Source: Hellea balneolensis DSM 19091
GTDB taxonomy: Bacteria; Pseudomonadota; Alphaproteobacteria; Caulobacterales; Maricaulaceae
NCBI RefSeq assembly: GCF_000428525.1
Contig: NZ_AUAC01000002.1
Coordinates: 248,001 to 312,000, forward strand
Length of the DNA: 64,000 nucleotides
Direction: 5' to 3'
Shown: one piece after another, positions 35,575-44,115 of the stretch
Position numbering within the stretch: the stretch's first letter is position 1
Layout: every line of letters begins with the position of its first letter
Made by a program: the position numbers and the translations under genes
Notes under the pieces: generated by a model
Database searches by the model: none
What the model saw: the letters and a program-made list of their open reading frames with translations, nothing else
Told to the model about the DNA's origin: nothing

Positions 35575-37336
35575 TTCTACAAAACAGACAGACCGCCAGA
35601 TGATTAAACGTCTCTGGCGAGACTATATTTGGCCGCAAAAGGGAAAGCTCTTTGTGGCTTTTCTGTTTATGGCATTACTCGCTGCGGCAACGGCAGCTTA
35701 TACATTTGTAGTTGGATATATTGTCGATGAAGCCAATAAGCTGACTCAAGGCGTAGATGCAGCAAGCAATGCAAAAAAATACGCCTATGCTATTTTACCT
35801 GTCTTATTGGGCATAACAGCACTTTCAGGCCTTTCAAATTACATACAGCGCATCCTCTCAAATTCTATTGCGCTTAATGCTGTCGGTAAGATGCAAAAAC
35901 AAATGTTCAAATCGGCACATAATCGTGATTATGCCAGCTTTGCCCGTGAGCCCACAGGCAATATGATTTCTAAATTTACCAATGATGTCACTGTAATCTC
36001 CAATGCCTTGATCCGCACAATGTCAAATTTGATCGCAGCGCTACTTACTGTCATTTTTACCATTGTCGCGATGCTCTATCAAAACTGGCAGCTCTCATTG
36101 GTCATGACAGTATTTCTTCTTGCCTTTTGGCCAATTATTGCAATTTCGCAGCGCATGCGTGGTAACGCCAAAGACGTACAATCTCATATCGGCACGATAA
36201 CCTCGGAACTTAAAGAGAGTTTTACAGGGGCGCGAATGGTCAAAGCCTATGGACTCGAAGTCAATGAAAACAAACGCTTAGGAAAAAGTTTTGATGAACG
36301 TATTCGTCTCTTTATGAAGCTTGTAACAGAGCAGGCCCGCGTTGATCCCATTCTCGAAATTTTGGGCGGACTTGCTATTGCTGGCGTCGTGATATTTGGT
36401 GTCTATCAAGTCACAAATAACACAGCTACCGCCGGGTCAATCGGAGCGGTGCTAACAGGATTGCTAATTCTTTCCCCGAAATTACGGGCACTGGGGACCT
36501 TAAACAATGTCGTGCAAGAAGGCCTTGCCGCTCTGACCCGTATCTTTGACGTGATTGATGAGCAGCCAAGTATCATAGAGCGACCCGATGCTATGAGCCT
36601 TACGGACCCTGAGGGTCATATTGTTTTAACAGATGCGCATTTCATTTATGCAGATGGCACCATTGCTTTGAATGGCGTTACGCTTGAAGCTAAGCCTGGT
36701 GAGACAGTAGCTCTGGTTGGGCCTTCAGGCGGCGGAAAATCGACTATTATCAATATGATACCAAGACTATATGATGTTACATCAGGCCACGTTACGATTG
36801 ATGGCATTGACGTAAGAGATATGACCTTGGAGAGTCTGAGAGCCTCAATGGCCCTCGTCTCTCAAGACGTTACGCTTTTCAATGATTCAATAACCGCCAA
36901 TATAGGTTTTGGGAATAGAGCCGCTTCACGCGATGATATTATAAATGCCGCGAAGTCCGCCGACGCCCATGATTTTATTACTGCGCTTGCTAAAGGATAT
37001 GACACAATACTGGGCGAAGACGGCGCAGGATTGTCAGGCGGACAAAAGCAACGCCTCTCCATTGCCCGCGCCATATTGCGAGATGCCCCAATCCTATTGC
37101 TAGACGAAGCCACATCTGCCCTCGACGCGGAGAGCGAGTCGAAAGTTCAAGCCGCACTCGATCGCCTCTCTGATGGGCGTACCACCATCGTCATCGCCCA
37201 TAGGCTCAGCACTGTGCAAAAAGCGGATAGAATTTATGTTTTAGATAAGGGGAAGATTGTGGAATCGGGCACGCATAAGAGCCTGAGCAAAAAACGCGGC
37301 GGGGTTTATGCGAAACTAAGGGAACTGCAGAGCTAG
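35567..37336 (+). CDS. MsbA-like ABC transporter, fused permease-ATPase
   Basis: A homodimeric exporter half-transporter of about 589 residues. Six membrane helices lie in the first 320 residues. The ATPase has GPSGGGKST (Walker A), SLVSQD-type Q-loop, LSGGQKQRLSIARA (signature) and ILLLDEATSALD (Walker B). Its place inside a Kdo/lipid A gene cluster suggests it flips lipid A, as MsbA does. The start is uncertain: TTG at 35567 overlaps the previous stop and gives ADSTKQTDRQMIKRLWRDY; a TTG at 35543 and an ATG at 35600 are alternatives. Confidence 0.88.
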   Translation: MADSTKQTDRQMIKRLWRDYIWPQKGKLFVAFLFMALLAAATAAYTFVVGYIVDEANKLTQGVDAASNAKKYAYAILPVLLGITALSGLSNYIQRILSNSIALNAVGKMQKQMFKSAHNRDYASFAREPTGNMISKFTNDVTVISNALIRTMSNLIAALLTVIFTIVAMLYQNWQLSLVMTVFLLAFWPIIAISQRMRGNAKDVQSHIGTITSELKESFTGARMVKAYGLEVNENKRLGKSFDERIRLFMKLVTEQARVDPILEILGGLAIAGVVIFGVYQVTNNTATAGSIGAVLTGLLILSPKLRALGTLNNVVQEGLAALTRIFDVIDEQPSIIERPDAMSLTDPEGHIVLTDAHFIYADGTIALNGVTLEAKPGETVALVGPSGGGKSTIINMIPRLYDVTSGHVTIDGIDVRDMTLESLRASMALVSQDVTLFNDSITANIGFGNRAASRDDIINAAKSADAHDFITALAKGYDTILGEDGAGLSGGQKQRLSIARAILRDAPILLLDEATSALDAESESKVQAALDRLSDGRTTIVIAHRLSTVQKADRIYVLDKGKIVESGTHKSLSKKRGGVYAKLRELQS

Positions 37337-37337
37337 G

Positions 37338-37811
37338 ATGTCCCAAAGGCTATTCGAACGATATAAAACTGATTTGATGAGCATGAAATTGAATAATGCT
37401 TGGAATGGATATGGTTCTGCAATTTTTCTAGAGTTTGGAAACCTAAGCGACGTGACAAAAAAGAATGGAGAAAAATCTAATAACCCTCGTGGTGAAATCA
37501 CTATAATGATAGAGTGGGACTGGAGAGCAGAAAAAGAGGCTTCGATCATTTGCGGAAGCTCACTAGAAGGTGCTCAAATTGAATTGTTTCTAAAAGATAT
37601 GCTTGGGAGTGAAATAATACGACTACAAACAACTGGTCGTTTGCCAGAACTAGAAATAGAATTTTCTAACAAAGTTACGCTCAAAACTTTTATGACAAGC
37701 GTCGGCCAGCCTGAATGGGCATTTATGGATGATCGAGAAGTTGAATACCCATCTCTGGTAGTTGAAGGCGGAGTCCTTTGTGCTGAAACTGATGCAGAAA
37801 ACGATAATTAA
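37338..37811 (+). CDS. Accessory protein of unknown function in the lipid A cluster
   Basis: A 157-residue cytosolic protein with no signal or membrane segment. It has a run of beta-strand-like segments (GEITIMIEWDWRAEKEASIICG, LPELEIEFSNKVTLKTFM) and ends with a GQPEWAFMDDREVEYPSLVVEGG block that recalls small immunity-like or DUF6188-like proteins; that link is weak. It begins one base after the ABC transporter stop with a poor ribosome site. A 60-base line I counted has 33% GC, well below neighbours, so it is probably acquired. Confidence 0.6.
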   Translation: MSQRLFERYKTDLMSMKLNNAWNGYGSAIFLEFGNLSDVTKKNGEKSNNPRGEITIMIEWDWRAEKEASIICGSSLEGAQIELFLKDMLGSEIIRLQTTGRLPELEIEFSNKVTLKTFMTSVGQPEWAFMDDREVEYPSLVVEGGVLCAETDAENDN

Positions 37812-37824
37812 GTATCAGCAAATA

Positions 37825-38484
37825 TCATTCCCGCCGTAGAAGCAATTCCGTCACAGGATTACCCGACCACTGTTCCATAAAGCGCGCCTTGACATCAGCG
37901 GGGTCATAGACCGTTTCCACCCACTCAATAAATTCAATATCATGGGTTTTCGAATATTTCAGATAATCCTTGAAAAAGAAGTCGAGCATCCCCGTTTTGC
38001 CTTGCTTCACGTGGAGGTATTTAAATTTTAGCTGCTCCATCGCTTTTTCTATCGTGTCCCCCATATGGAAGTGACGATATAATACCCCCATAATACCCGT
38101 ACGGTCAGCCCCTGATTTACAGTGCATCACGGCAGGATATTCAATCGATTCGAACAGCTCTTTAGCGCCGCGAATTTTCTCGGGTGTATGCGTGTCGCGG
38201 CTGTAAACCCGAAAATCAATCATAGTGATGCCGTGTTTCTCGCAAGCCTCTTTTTCGAGCAGATAAAACCCTTTAGGGCTTTCGCCGCGCAGATTAATAT
38301 TCGTTTTAATACCCATCTTGGTCCATTCCGCGACACGTTTGGGGGATGGCTGATTCTCGCGATACATACCGCCGCCAATATCGTGATGATTGGCAAAACG
38401 TCTGCGCAAAAACCCATGATCGCCCCAAGTTAAGTCGCGATAGGCCTGTTTTCTATCAGCCTTGTTATTGAGGTCTAATGCCAT
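37825..38484 (-). CDS. Dual-specificity/tyrosine-type protein phosphatase family
   Basis: A 219-residue Cys-phosphatase. The P-loop is VMHCKSGADRTGIMG (HCx5R), with a general-acid Asp candidate in YSRDTHTPEKIRG. N-terminal GGMYRENQPSPKRVAEW resembles bacterial DSP proteins that act on proteins, phosphoinositides or lipid phosphates. It is the only minus-strand gene within the lipid A cluster, convergent with the accessory gene and divergent from the acyltransferase. A role in envelope lipid phosphate removal is possible but unproven. Confidence 0.82.
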   Translation of the reverse strand: MALDLNNKADRKQAYRDLTWGDHGFLRRRFANHHDIGGGMYRENQPSPKRVAEWTKMGIKTNINLRGESPKGFYLLEKEACEKHGITMIDFRVYSRDTHTPEKIRGAKELFESIEYPAVMHCKSGADRTGIMGVLYRHFHMGDTIEKAMEQLKFKYLHVKQGKTGMLDFFFKDYLKYSKTHDIEFIEWVETVYDPADVKARFMEQWSGNPVTELLLRRE

Positions 38485-38491
38485 CTACCCT

Positions 38492-39262
38492 ATGTCCTTT
38501 AATTCACGGCAACGCATAACAGGGAGGCCGCAAGTGTTCAAACGCTTCATGCGGTCAAATGCCGTACAAATTACGATTGGATGGCTCGTCGCGGCCTATA
38601 TGACCTTGGTTAAATATACCACACGGTGGGACATTGAGCGCGCAGAGCAGGTTCAGCATATAATTGATGAGGGCAAAGGTTTTATAGCGCTGACATGGCA
38701 TTCGCGTTTCATGATGCTTACAGCGGCGTGGAAAAAAGACTACCAACTCCCTCATGTGTTGATTTCGCGCTCCCGCGACGGGGCAATTGTTGCTCATACA
38801 AGCCATTTTCTTGGCCTCAAAACAATTCGCGGCTCAGCTAAAAAAGCCGCCAAGGGTGATATGGCGGCTAAAGCTAAAGGCGGCGCAAAAGCGAGCATGG
38901 ATATTGTGATGGCATTGGACAAAGATGGTTGTATCGTTGTGACGCCGGACGGACCGCGTGGGCCGCGTCAACGAATGGGTGACGGCCCTATAAGGTTAGC
39001 GAGGCTTACCGGTGCGCCGCTTGTGCCCTGCACCTTTGCGGTTCAAAATCGCAAGCAATTTGAGAGTTGGGATAAATTCGTTTTACCCCTGCCCTTTGGC
39101 AAAGGCAAAATTATTTGGGGCTCGCCAATAAAGGTGCCCGCAGATGCTGATGATCGCAAAATAGAGCATATTCGCGAGCGCATTGAGAGCGAGATGAATA
39201 TCTTCCTCGCCGATGCCGATAAAGCTATGGGCCATGATCCTGTGCGGGCTGCTGACCCATGA
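38492..39262 (+). CDS. DUF374 lysophospholipid-acyltransferase-like protein
   Basis: A 256-residue inner-membrane-associated protein. Conserved blocks are ALTWHSRFMML (H-x-R motif), ISRSRDGAIVAHTSHFLGLKTIRGSAKK and VVTPDGPRGPRQRMGDGPI, those of the DUF374 family found beside waaA. It is thought to transfer an acyl chain in envelope lipid synthesis. The ATG at 38492 is preferred to a TTG at 38462, which would start inside the divergent phosphatase gene. It overlaps waaA by ATGA. Confidence 0.85.
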   Translation: MSFNSRQRITGRPQVFKRFMRSNAVQITIGWLVAAYMTLVKYTTRWDIERAEQVQHIIDEGKGFIALTWHSRFMMLTAAWKKDYQLPHVLISRSRDGAIVAHTSHFLGLKTIRGSAKKAAKGDMAAKAKGGAKASMDIVMALDKDGCIVVTPDGPRGPRQRMGDGPIRLARLTGAPLVPCTFAVQNRKQFESWDKFVLPLPFGKGKIIWGSPIKVPADADDRKIEHIRERIESEMNIFLADADKAMGHDPVRAADP

Positions 39263-40548
39263 GCGAGACTGGATTGATACGCGCTTATTCAGGTTTAACA
39301 AAAGCGATTGCCCCGGCATTGCCGATCTGGCTGAAGCGGCGTGCACTTAAAGGTAAAGAAGATCCCGCGCGTCAAGAAGAGCGTTTCGGTATAGCTTCGC
39401 GGAATCGTCCCGACGGACAGCTTTTCTGGATGCATGGCGCCAGCGTCGGAGAAGTCACCATGCTGCTCCCGCTTATTGATAAGGTATTGGCTGAGTACCC
39501 TATGGCACATGTCTTGGTGACTAGCGGGACGACAACGTCCGCTGAATTAATGGCCAAACGCCTACCCAAGCGTGCCTTCCATCAATATGTACCGCTCGAC
39601 ACAGCTAAGGCGGTAACTGCATTTTTAGACCATTGGAAACCCGATCTAGCACTATGGGCAGAATCGGAGATTTGGCCTAACTTACTCCTGCAAACTAAGG
39701 CGCGCGGCACCCCCATGGCGCTGATCAACGCCCGCATGTCGGAAAGGTCTGTTCAAGGCTGGTTCAAACGGCGCAAATCGGCCCAGAGTCTGTTCGGGTG
39801 TTTTGACGTTATTCTCGCCGGGGATGAAGCAACGGCCAATGGTTTATCTTGGCTTTTGGGACAAGAAGTCGAGAGCGCAGGTAGCTTAAAAGAAGCTGCG
39901 CCAAATTTGCCCGTTGAAACCTCTGAACTTACGATACTTAAATCTGAAATCGGAGAACGGCCCGTTTGGTGCGCGGCTAGCACACATAAAGGCGAAGAAG
40001 AAATCATTCTAGCCGCGCATAAAGATATCTTAGCTAAACATCCAAATACATTACTTATTCTTGCTTTACGCCACCCTGAGCGCAGTGAAGAAATTCAGGC
40101 TTTGATGGACTTCAAAAATGTGTCTATCCGCTCTAAAAAAACAGAACTCAATCCCGAAAGTTCAGTCTTTTTATTTGATACGATTGGCGAAATGGGTCTT
40201 GCTTACTCGCTTTCTGATGTAACATTTGTTTGCGGCTCCTTGGTTAAGGGGCTTATGGGGCATAATCCGCTCGAACCTGCTCGCTTTTGTAACGCTGTCC
40301 TTACAGGCGCGCATATTTCCAGTTTCGCAGACAGCTATATGTCCATGATTGCTTTCGACGCCGCGCAGCGTATTCTGTCTCCTACTAAGGTAGGACATGC
40401 GGTGAGCGATTTATTCTCAGATCCAGAAAGACTTGCGCGTCAACAACGTTTGGCATTTGACTATGCGCAGGGCCGCAACGCCGTATTGGAGTATGTATGG
40501 GAGAAACTTTCTCCGATCCTGCCTGCTAAATCAGGCGAGGTCATATAA
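39259..40548 (+). CDS. waaA: 3-deoxy-D-manno-octulosonic acid transferase
   Basis: Transfers Kdo from CMP-Kdo to lipid IVA at the inner membrane. The 429 residues have a membrane-anchoring N-terminus, the catalytic-Glu block WMHGASVGEVTMLLPLI, WAESEIWPNLL, and the CMP-binding C-terminal part with GSLVKGLMGHNPLEPA. It is coupled by overlaps to the DUF374 gene before it and lpxK after it. Confidence 0.95.
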   Translation: MSETGLIRAYSGLTKAIAPALPIWLKRRALKGKEDPARQEERFGIASRNRPDGQLFWMHGASVGEVTMLLPLIDKVLAEYPMAHVLVTSGTTTSAELMAKRLPKRAFHQYVPLDTAKAVTAFLDHWKPDLALWAESEIWPNLLLQTKARGTPMALINARMSERSVQGWFKRRKSAQSLFGCFDVILAGDEATANGLSWLLGQEVESAGSLKEAAPNLPVETSELTILKSEIGERPVWCAASTHKGEEEIILAAHKDILAKHPNTLLILALRHPERSEEIQALMDFKNVSIRSKKTELNPESSVFLFDTIGEMGLAYSLSDVTFVCGSLVKGLMGHNPLEPARFCNAVLTGAHISSFADSYMSMIAFDAAQRILSPTKVGHAVSDLFSDPERLARQQRLAFDYAQGRNAVLEYVWEKLSPILPAKSGEVI

Positions 40549-41552
40549 TGAGACCGCCCGAATTTTGGAATCACCGCGAGGGCCGCGATGCCGCCCCTAT
40601 GATAAGGCTGTTTCTAAAGCCTTTTGGCTGGATTTATGGCTGGGCCGCCGCACGGCGTATCAAAACAACCGAGAGCTATGATGTCGGTATACCCGTCATA
40701 TGCGTGGGTAATGCAACCATGGGCGGAACCGGCAAGACACCCGTTGCGATTTATCTGCTTAAAAGCCTACGCCGCCTAAAGATCGATGCTGTAGGCTTGA
40801 CTCGCGGATATGGCGGTTTGGAAAAAGGGCCTATGCCTGTCCAGCAAAGACATACTGCAATTGATGTAGGCGATGAACCCCTGCTCCTCGCGCGCCACGC
40901 ACCCGTCTGGGTCAGTGCAGGCAGAGATGATGGCGCGCGTGCTGCGCGAAGTCACGGCGCGTCTGTTATCGTTATGGATGACGGACATCAAAACCCCCAA
41001 CTGGAAAAGACTCTCTCGCTCTTGGTGGTGGATGCCGAGGTCGGCTTTGGAAATGGCTGTGTCTTTCCTGCCGGTCCATTGCGTGAAAAATTAGGGCCCT
41101 CATTGGAACGCGCAGACGCTGTTATCCTGATGAAGCCTTCAGCAGATTATGAAATTGATGATGTTCTGACAGAGCAGCTTAAAGGCAAAATCGTTATACC
41201 AGCTTTTTTAGCTCCTGCCTCGCCGCCACCCAAAGGCAAGCTTTATGCTTTTGCGGGCATTGGCCGCCCCAATAAATTCTTCGATAGTCTGCGCCGTCAT
41301 GGCGGAGACATCGTCGAAGAAATGCCTTATGCCGACCATTATAAATATAAGGATGAGGATATTGAGAGCCTCTTTATGCTGGCATCCGAATATGAAGCGT
41401 CACTCATCACCACGGAAAAGGATTATGTGCGCCTTCCTAAGGGTTATCGCAAAGGTGTCCACGCTTGGCCTGTTTCGGTTCAATTTGAGGATGAGTTGAC
41501 CTTAAGACGCTTGCTCCATCCCATTATTGAGCAATCAAAGCCCCGTAAATGA
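40548..41552 (+). CDS. lpxK: Tetraacyldisaccharide 4'-kinase
   Basis: Phosphorylates the 4' position of the lipid A precursor. The P-loop is GNATMGGTGKTP (about residues 50-61); the family blocks RGYGG, DEPLLLAR, VIVMDDGHQNPQLEKTLSL and GLTEKDYVRL-like TTEKDYVRLP follow. Its 334 residues are standard. The ATG overlaps the waaA stop (TAATG) and its stop overlaps the next start. Confidence 0.95.
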   Translation: MRPPEFWNHREGRDAAPMIRLFLKPFGWIYGWAAARRIKTTESYDVGIPVICVGNATMGGTGKTPVAIYLLKSLRRLKIDAVGLTRGYGGLEKGPMPVQQRHTAIDVGDEPLLLARHAPVWVSAGRDDGARAARSHGASVIVMDDGHQNPQLEKTLSLLVVDAEVGFGNGCVFPAGPLREKLGPSLERADAVILMKPSADYEIDDVLTEQLKGKIVIPAFLAPASPPPKGKLYAFAGIGRPNKFFDSLRRHGGDIVEEMPYADHYKYKDEDIESLFMLASEYEASLITTEKDYVRLPKGYRKGVHAWPVSVQFEDELTLRRLLHPIIEQSKPRK

Positions 41553-42436
41553 GTCTTGGCCGAAAGATAATTTGGCGCTTGGAGGCGCTTGCTTATGATG
41601 TCGTTGGGCTAGTGCTCAAATTGTTTCCATTTGGTGGAATCTCTGCATTTGGGGGCTGGCTTCTGCGCCTCATTGGGCCACTGACGAGTAAACATCGGAT
41701 TGCCAAAACAGGATTGGAAATTGCTTTTCCTGATAAATCAGAAGCTGAAATCACACAAATACTCAAAGACCAATGGGATAATACGGGCCGCACCTTTGCT
41801 GAATTTCCAATCACCCACCGCATCAAAGCCTTTGAGGATGGCCGCGTCACCGTCAAAGGTCTTGAGATATTCAAAGCCAACGCGCCTGCTATCATCGTAA
41901 CAGGGCATTTTGCAAATTGGGAAATTATGGCCACTGTTCTGACCCAATCAGACTTGCCTGTGCGCATAACCTACCGCAAAATCAACAACTCCTATATAGA
42001 TGAACGTGTGCGGAAACAGCGTGAGCGTTACGGCACGAAATTCCTTATTCAAAAATCGACTCACAGGGGCGGACGTGAATTACTCGAAGCGCTGAAAAAC
42101 GGTGAAAGTGTAGCTCTGCTCAATGATCAGAAATTCAATACAGGTGTGAGCGTTCCGTTTTTTGGAAAAGACGCGATGACGGCGCAAGGCGCAACGCGGC
42201 TCGCGCTTAAAACCGGACGTCCGCTCTTACCCATGGGTATCACCCGTGAAGGACCAAACTTCACCGTAACATTTTATGAACCGATAGAACTTGAGACGAC
42301 AGGCAATCGCGAAAGGGATGTTCTTAGCGGTGTTACGAAAGTCACAGAATTCATTGTAGACCGTATAAGAGAAGAGCCTGCGCAATGGTTCTGGGTGCAT
42401 CGGCGTTGGCCGAAGGCCCTATACAAAAAAGATTAA
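41549..42436 (+). CDS. Late acyltransferase of lipid A synthesis (LpxL/HtrB family)
   Basis: A 295-residue LABLAT-type acyltransferase that adds a secondary acyl chain to Kdo-lipid A. The catalytic block is VTGHFANWEIM (Hx4E), and ALLNDQKFNTGVSVPFFGKDAMTAQG matches the family. It ends FWVHRRWPKAL, a typical C-terminus. Last gene of the lipid A run; it ends four bases into the convergent chorismate mutase gene. Confidence 0.92.
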   Translation: MSLGRKIIWRLEALAYDVVGLVLKLFPFGGISAFGGWLLRLIGPLTSKHRIAKTGLEIAFPDKSEAEITQILKDQWDNTGRTFAEFPITHRIKAFEDGRVTVKGLEIFKANAPAIIVTGHFANWEIMATVLTQSDLPVRITYRKINNSYIDERVRKQRERYGTKFLIQKSTHRGGRELLEALKNGESVALLNDQKFNTGVSVPFFGKDAMTAQGATRLALKTGRPLLPMGITREGPNFTVTFYEPIELETTGNRERDVLSGVTKVTEFIVDRIREEPAQWFWVHRRWPKALYKKD

Positions 42437-42762
42437 GCGCTTTGCTTATTGGCGGCGCGGTGGGAGTCCCATTCTCCAAATTCAAAGGCAATGCAGCGTT
42501 CTATGAGCTTTCGCCAGACCTGTTCAGCAATGTCTTCGGATAGCCCCTGCTTGCGGGCTTCGACTAATACTTTGGAGACAACATCTTCGATACGCTCAGC
42601 ATCATAAACGGCGTCACGGTCGTTTTTTATGCGCCCCGCTGCGGTCATATAAGCTTGGCGTTTTACCAGTAAGGCGACAAGCTCGCGGTCAAGCGCATCT
42701 ACGCCTTCGCGGACTTCCGCCATTGTTTGGCAATCTTCACCTGCTTTAGCCATGCTCGTCAT
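42433..42762 (-). CDS. Chorismate mutase, AroQ class
   Basis: Converts chorismate to prephenate for Phe/Tyr synthesis, or is a monofunctional isochorismate-pyruvate-lyase-like protein. About 109 residues, all-helical: VREGVDALDRELVALLVKRQAYMTAAGRIK (first helix with the active-site Arg and Lys), then ERIEDVVSKVLVEARKQGLSE and AEQVWRKLIERCI. The start at 42762 overlaps the preceding peptidase stop (TGATG); an ATG at 42753 is also possible. Confidence 0.88.
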   Translation of the reverse strand: MTSMAKAGEDCQTMAEVREGVDALDRELVALLVKRQAYMTAAGRIKNDRDAVYDAERIEDVVSKVLVEARKQGLSEDIAEQVWRKLIERCIAFEFGEWDSHRAANKQSA

Positions 42763-43769
42763 CAGCCTTGTAGAGGCCACTCCGTGAGTAATTCAGGATC
42801 TAAGTTACGGTTACGCCACTTCAAACGCCAGCATAAATGCGGCCCTGTCGAGCGGCCTTTTGACCCAACCGTGGCGATTTGCTCACCTTGCTTCACGGCT
42901 TGCCCCGGTTCTACCAAAATTTCATCCGTATGCAGATACATGGAAATCAAGCCTTGCCCGTGATCGAGCAGCACCATAGCGCCCTCAAAATAAAGATCAT
43001 CATCAGCGAGGCTCACAATACCATCGGCAGGCGCATAAATCGGCGTCCCGACAGGCGCGGCCAAATCAACGCCATAATGCGGCTTTTTCGGCTCTCCATT
43101 GAGGATACGCTGCGCCCCGAAATTTGTAGTTTTGATGAAGTCCGCTTTGATGGGGAGGTCAAAACCATCCTTAAAGCCCATCTCTTTGGCACGTGAGGCG
43201 AAGCCTGTTTTCTTACGCGCGGAGGAACTGCGGATGCGTTTGAGCTGCGCTTCGGTGAAGGTGGAGACTTGGGATGGCGGCAGGCCATCTATGCGGGAGG
43301 TGTCGTAGTCGCGTGCTGTAAAAAAATACTCGACCGTTTTATCCCCAACGGCAATTTGAGACTTATCTTCATCTCGATCAAACCCTACAATAATTTGTCC
43401 ATTTTCATCAGCATTTTCATAATAAAAGTCTTTGCCGCCGCGAGAAATTTTTACTTTGGCATTTGGGTTTGTGCGACACAGAACAGCACCGCCTTGTTTA
43501 GGAATACCGTGGCATGAAATGTTGTCTATTTCATGTTTACGGTGGTTCAAAGGTGAAGAACCCAACATGGATGTATCAAGTTCATATTCCTGGCTTTCAC
43601 TTTGTTTTGGCTTTATATCTGATGCACTTTTAGTCGTTCTTCTAGGAGATTGAAGAGCATTTGGAAGTTGGGCAACCTTAATAACGTCGTTCTGGCCTCC
43701 AGTCTTTTCCTGCGCACAAGCAGACCCACAAATTGCAAATGCCAGAGCTAACCGTGCCAAACACCGCAT
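42762..43769 (-). CDS. Secreted M23-family (LytM-like) peptidoglycan peptidase
   Basis: A 335-residue periplasmic protein. From the ATG at 43769 it has a signal peptide (RCLARLALAFAICGSACA). The C-terminal LytM domain has HYGVDLAAPVGTPIYAPADG (HxxxD zinc motif), DHGQGLISMYLHTDEI, and GPHLCWRLKWR where the usual HxH is HxC. If Cys replaces a His ligand the enzyme may still bind zinc, or it may be a non-catalytic activator. It is coupled to DUF2093 before it and chorismate mutase after it. Confidence 0.85.
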   Translation of the reverse strand: MRCLARLALAFAICGSACAQEKTGGQNDVIKVAQLPNALQSPRRTTKSASDIKPKQSESQEYELDTSMLGSSPLNHRKHEIDNISCHGIPKQGGAVLCRTNPNAKVKISRGGKDFYYENADENGQIIVGFDRDEDKSQIAVGDKTVEYFFTARDYDTSRIDGLPPSQVSTFTEAQLKRIRSSSARKKTGFASRAKEMGFKDGFDLPIKADFIKTTNFGAQRILNGEPKKPHYGVDLAAPVGTPIYAPADGIVSLADDDLYFEGAMVLLDHGQGLISMYLHTDEILVEPGQAVKQGEQIATVGSKGRSTGPHLCWRLKWRNRNLDPELLTEWPLQG

Positions 43770-43978
43770 TAGGCGTTTTCTTTCTTCCAAGCCTCTAGGC
43801 TCGCCGCGGCGTCCTTATAGGCCTCTTGCCTATCGGCGTTCCAATAGCGGAGCATTTCGAGCGGAATTTTATCGCCAGTGGTGGCGCAGGTGACATAAGC
43901 CCCGCCCTCCATAATCGTAAAATCAGAAGCGCCGTAATGGATAATTGCTTCGCCTGTACCTTGGAAAAAAGAATTCAT
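43769..43978 (-). CDS. DUF2093 family protein
   Basis: A 69-residue protein with the full DUF2093 pattern: EAIIHYGASDFTIMEGGAYVTCATTGDKIPLEMLRYWNADRQEAY. Function unknown; members lie near xseA or lpxK in alphaproteobacteria, as here. Its stop overlaps the start of the M23 peptidase (TAATG). Confidence 0.9.
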   Translation of the reverse strand: MNSFFQGTGEAIIHYGASDFTIMEGGAYVTCATTGDKIPLEMLRYWNADRQEAYKDAAASLEAWKKENA

Positions 43979-44049
43979 GAGGGCGGTCTAACGCGAGTTG
44001 ATAGGAATGTGAAGCGGGGTTTTGCAGTGATTTACCAACACTCTCAACT

Positions 44050-44099
44050 TTGTCATTCCGACCCTGTGTTTGATTTATCAAACACTGGCGGAATGACAA
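44050..44099. repeat. Palindromic intergenic element, possible xseA terminator
   Basis: Outer arms TTGTCATTCCG (44050-44060) and CGGAATGACAA (44089-44099) are exact reverse complements. An inner perfect stem GTGTTTGA/TCAAACAC (44066-44085) has a 4-base loop. It lies between xseA and DUF2093. It resembles short mobile palindromes and could end xseA transcripts, although no T-run follows. Confidence 0.65.
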
Positions 44100-44115
44100 T
44101 ACAATTCAAGTCCGT

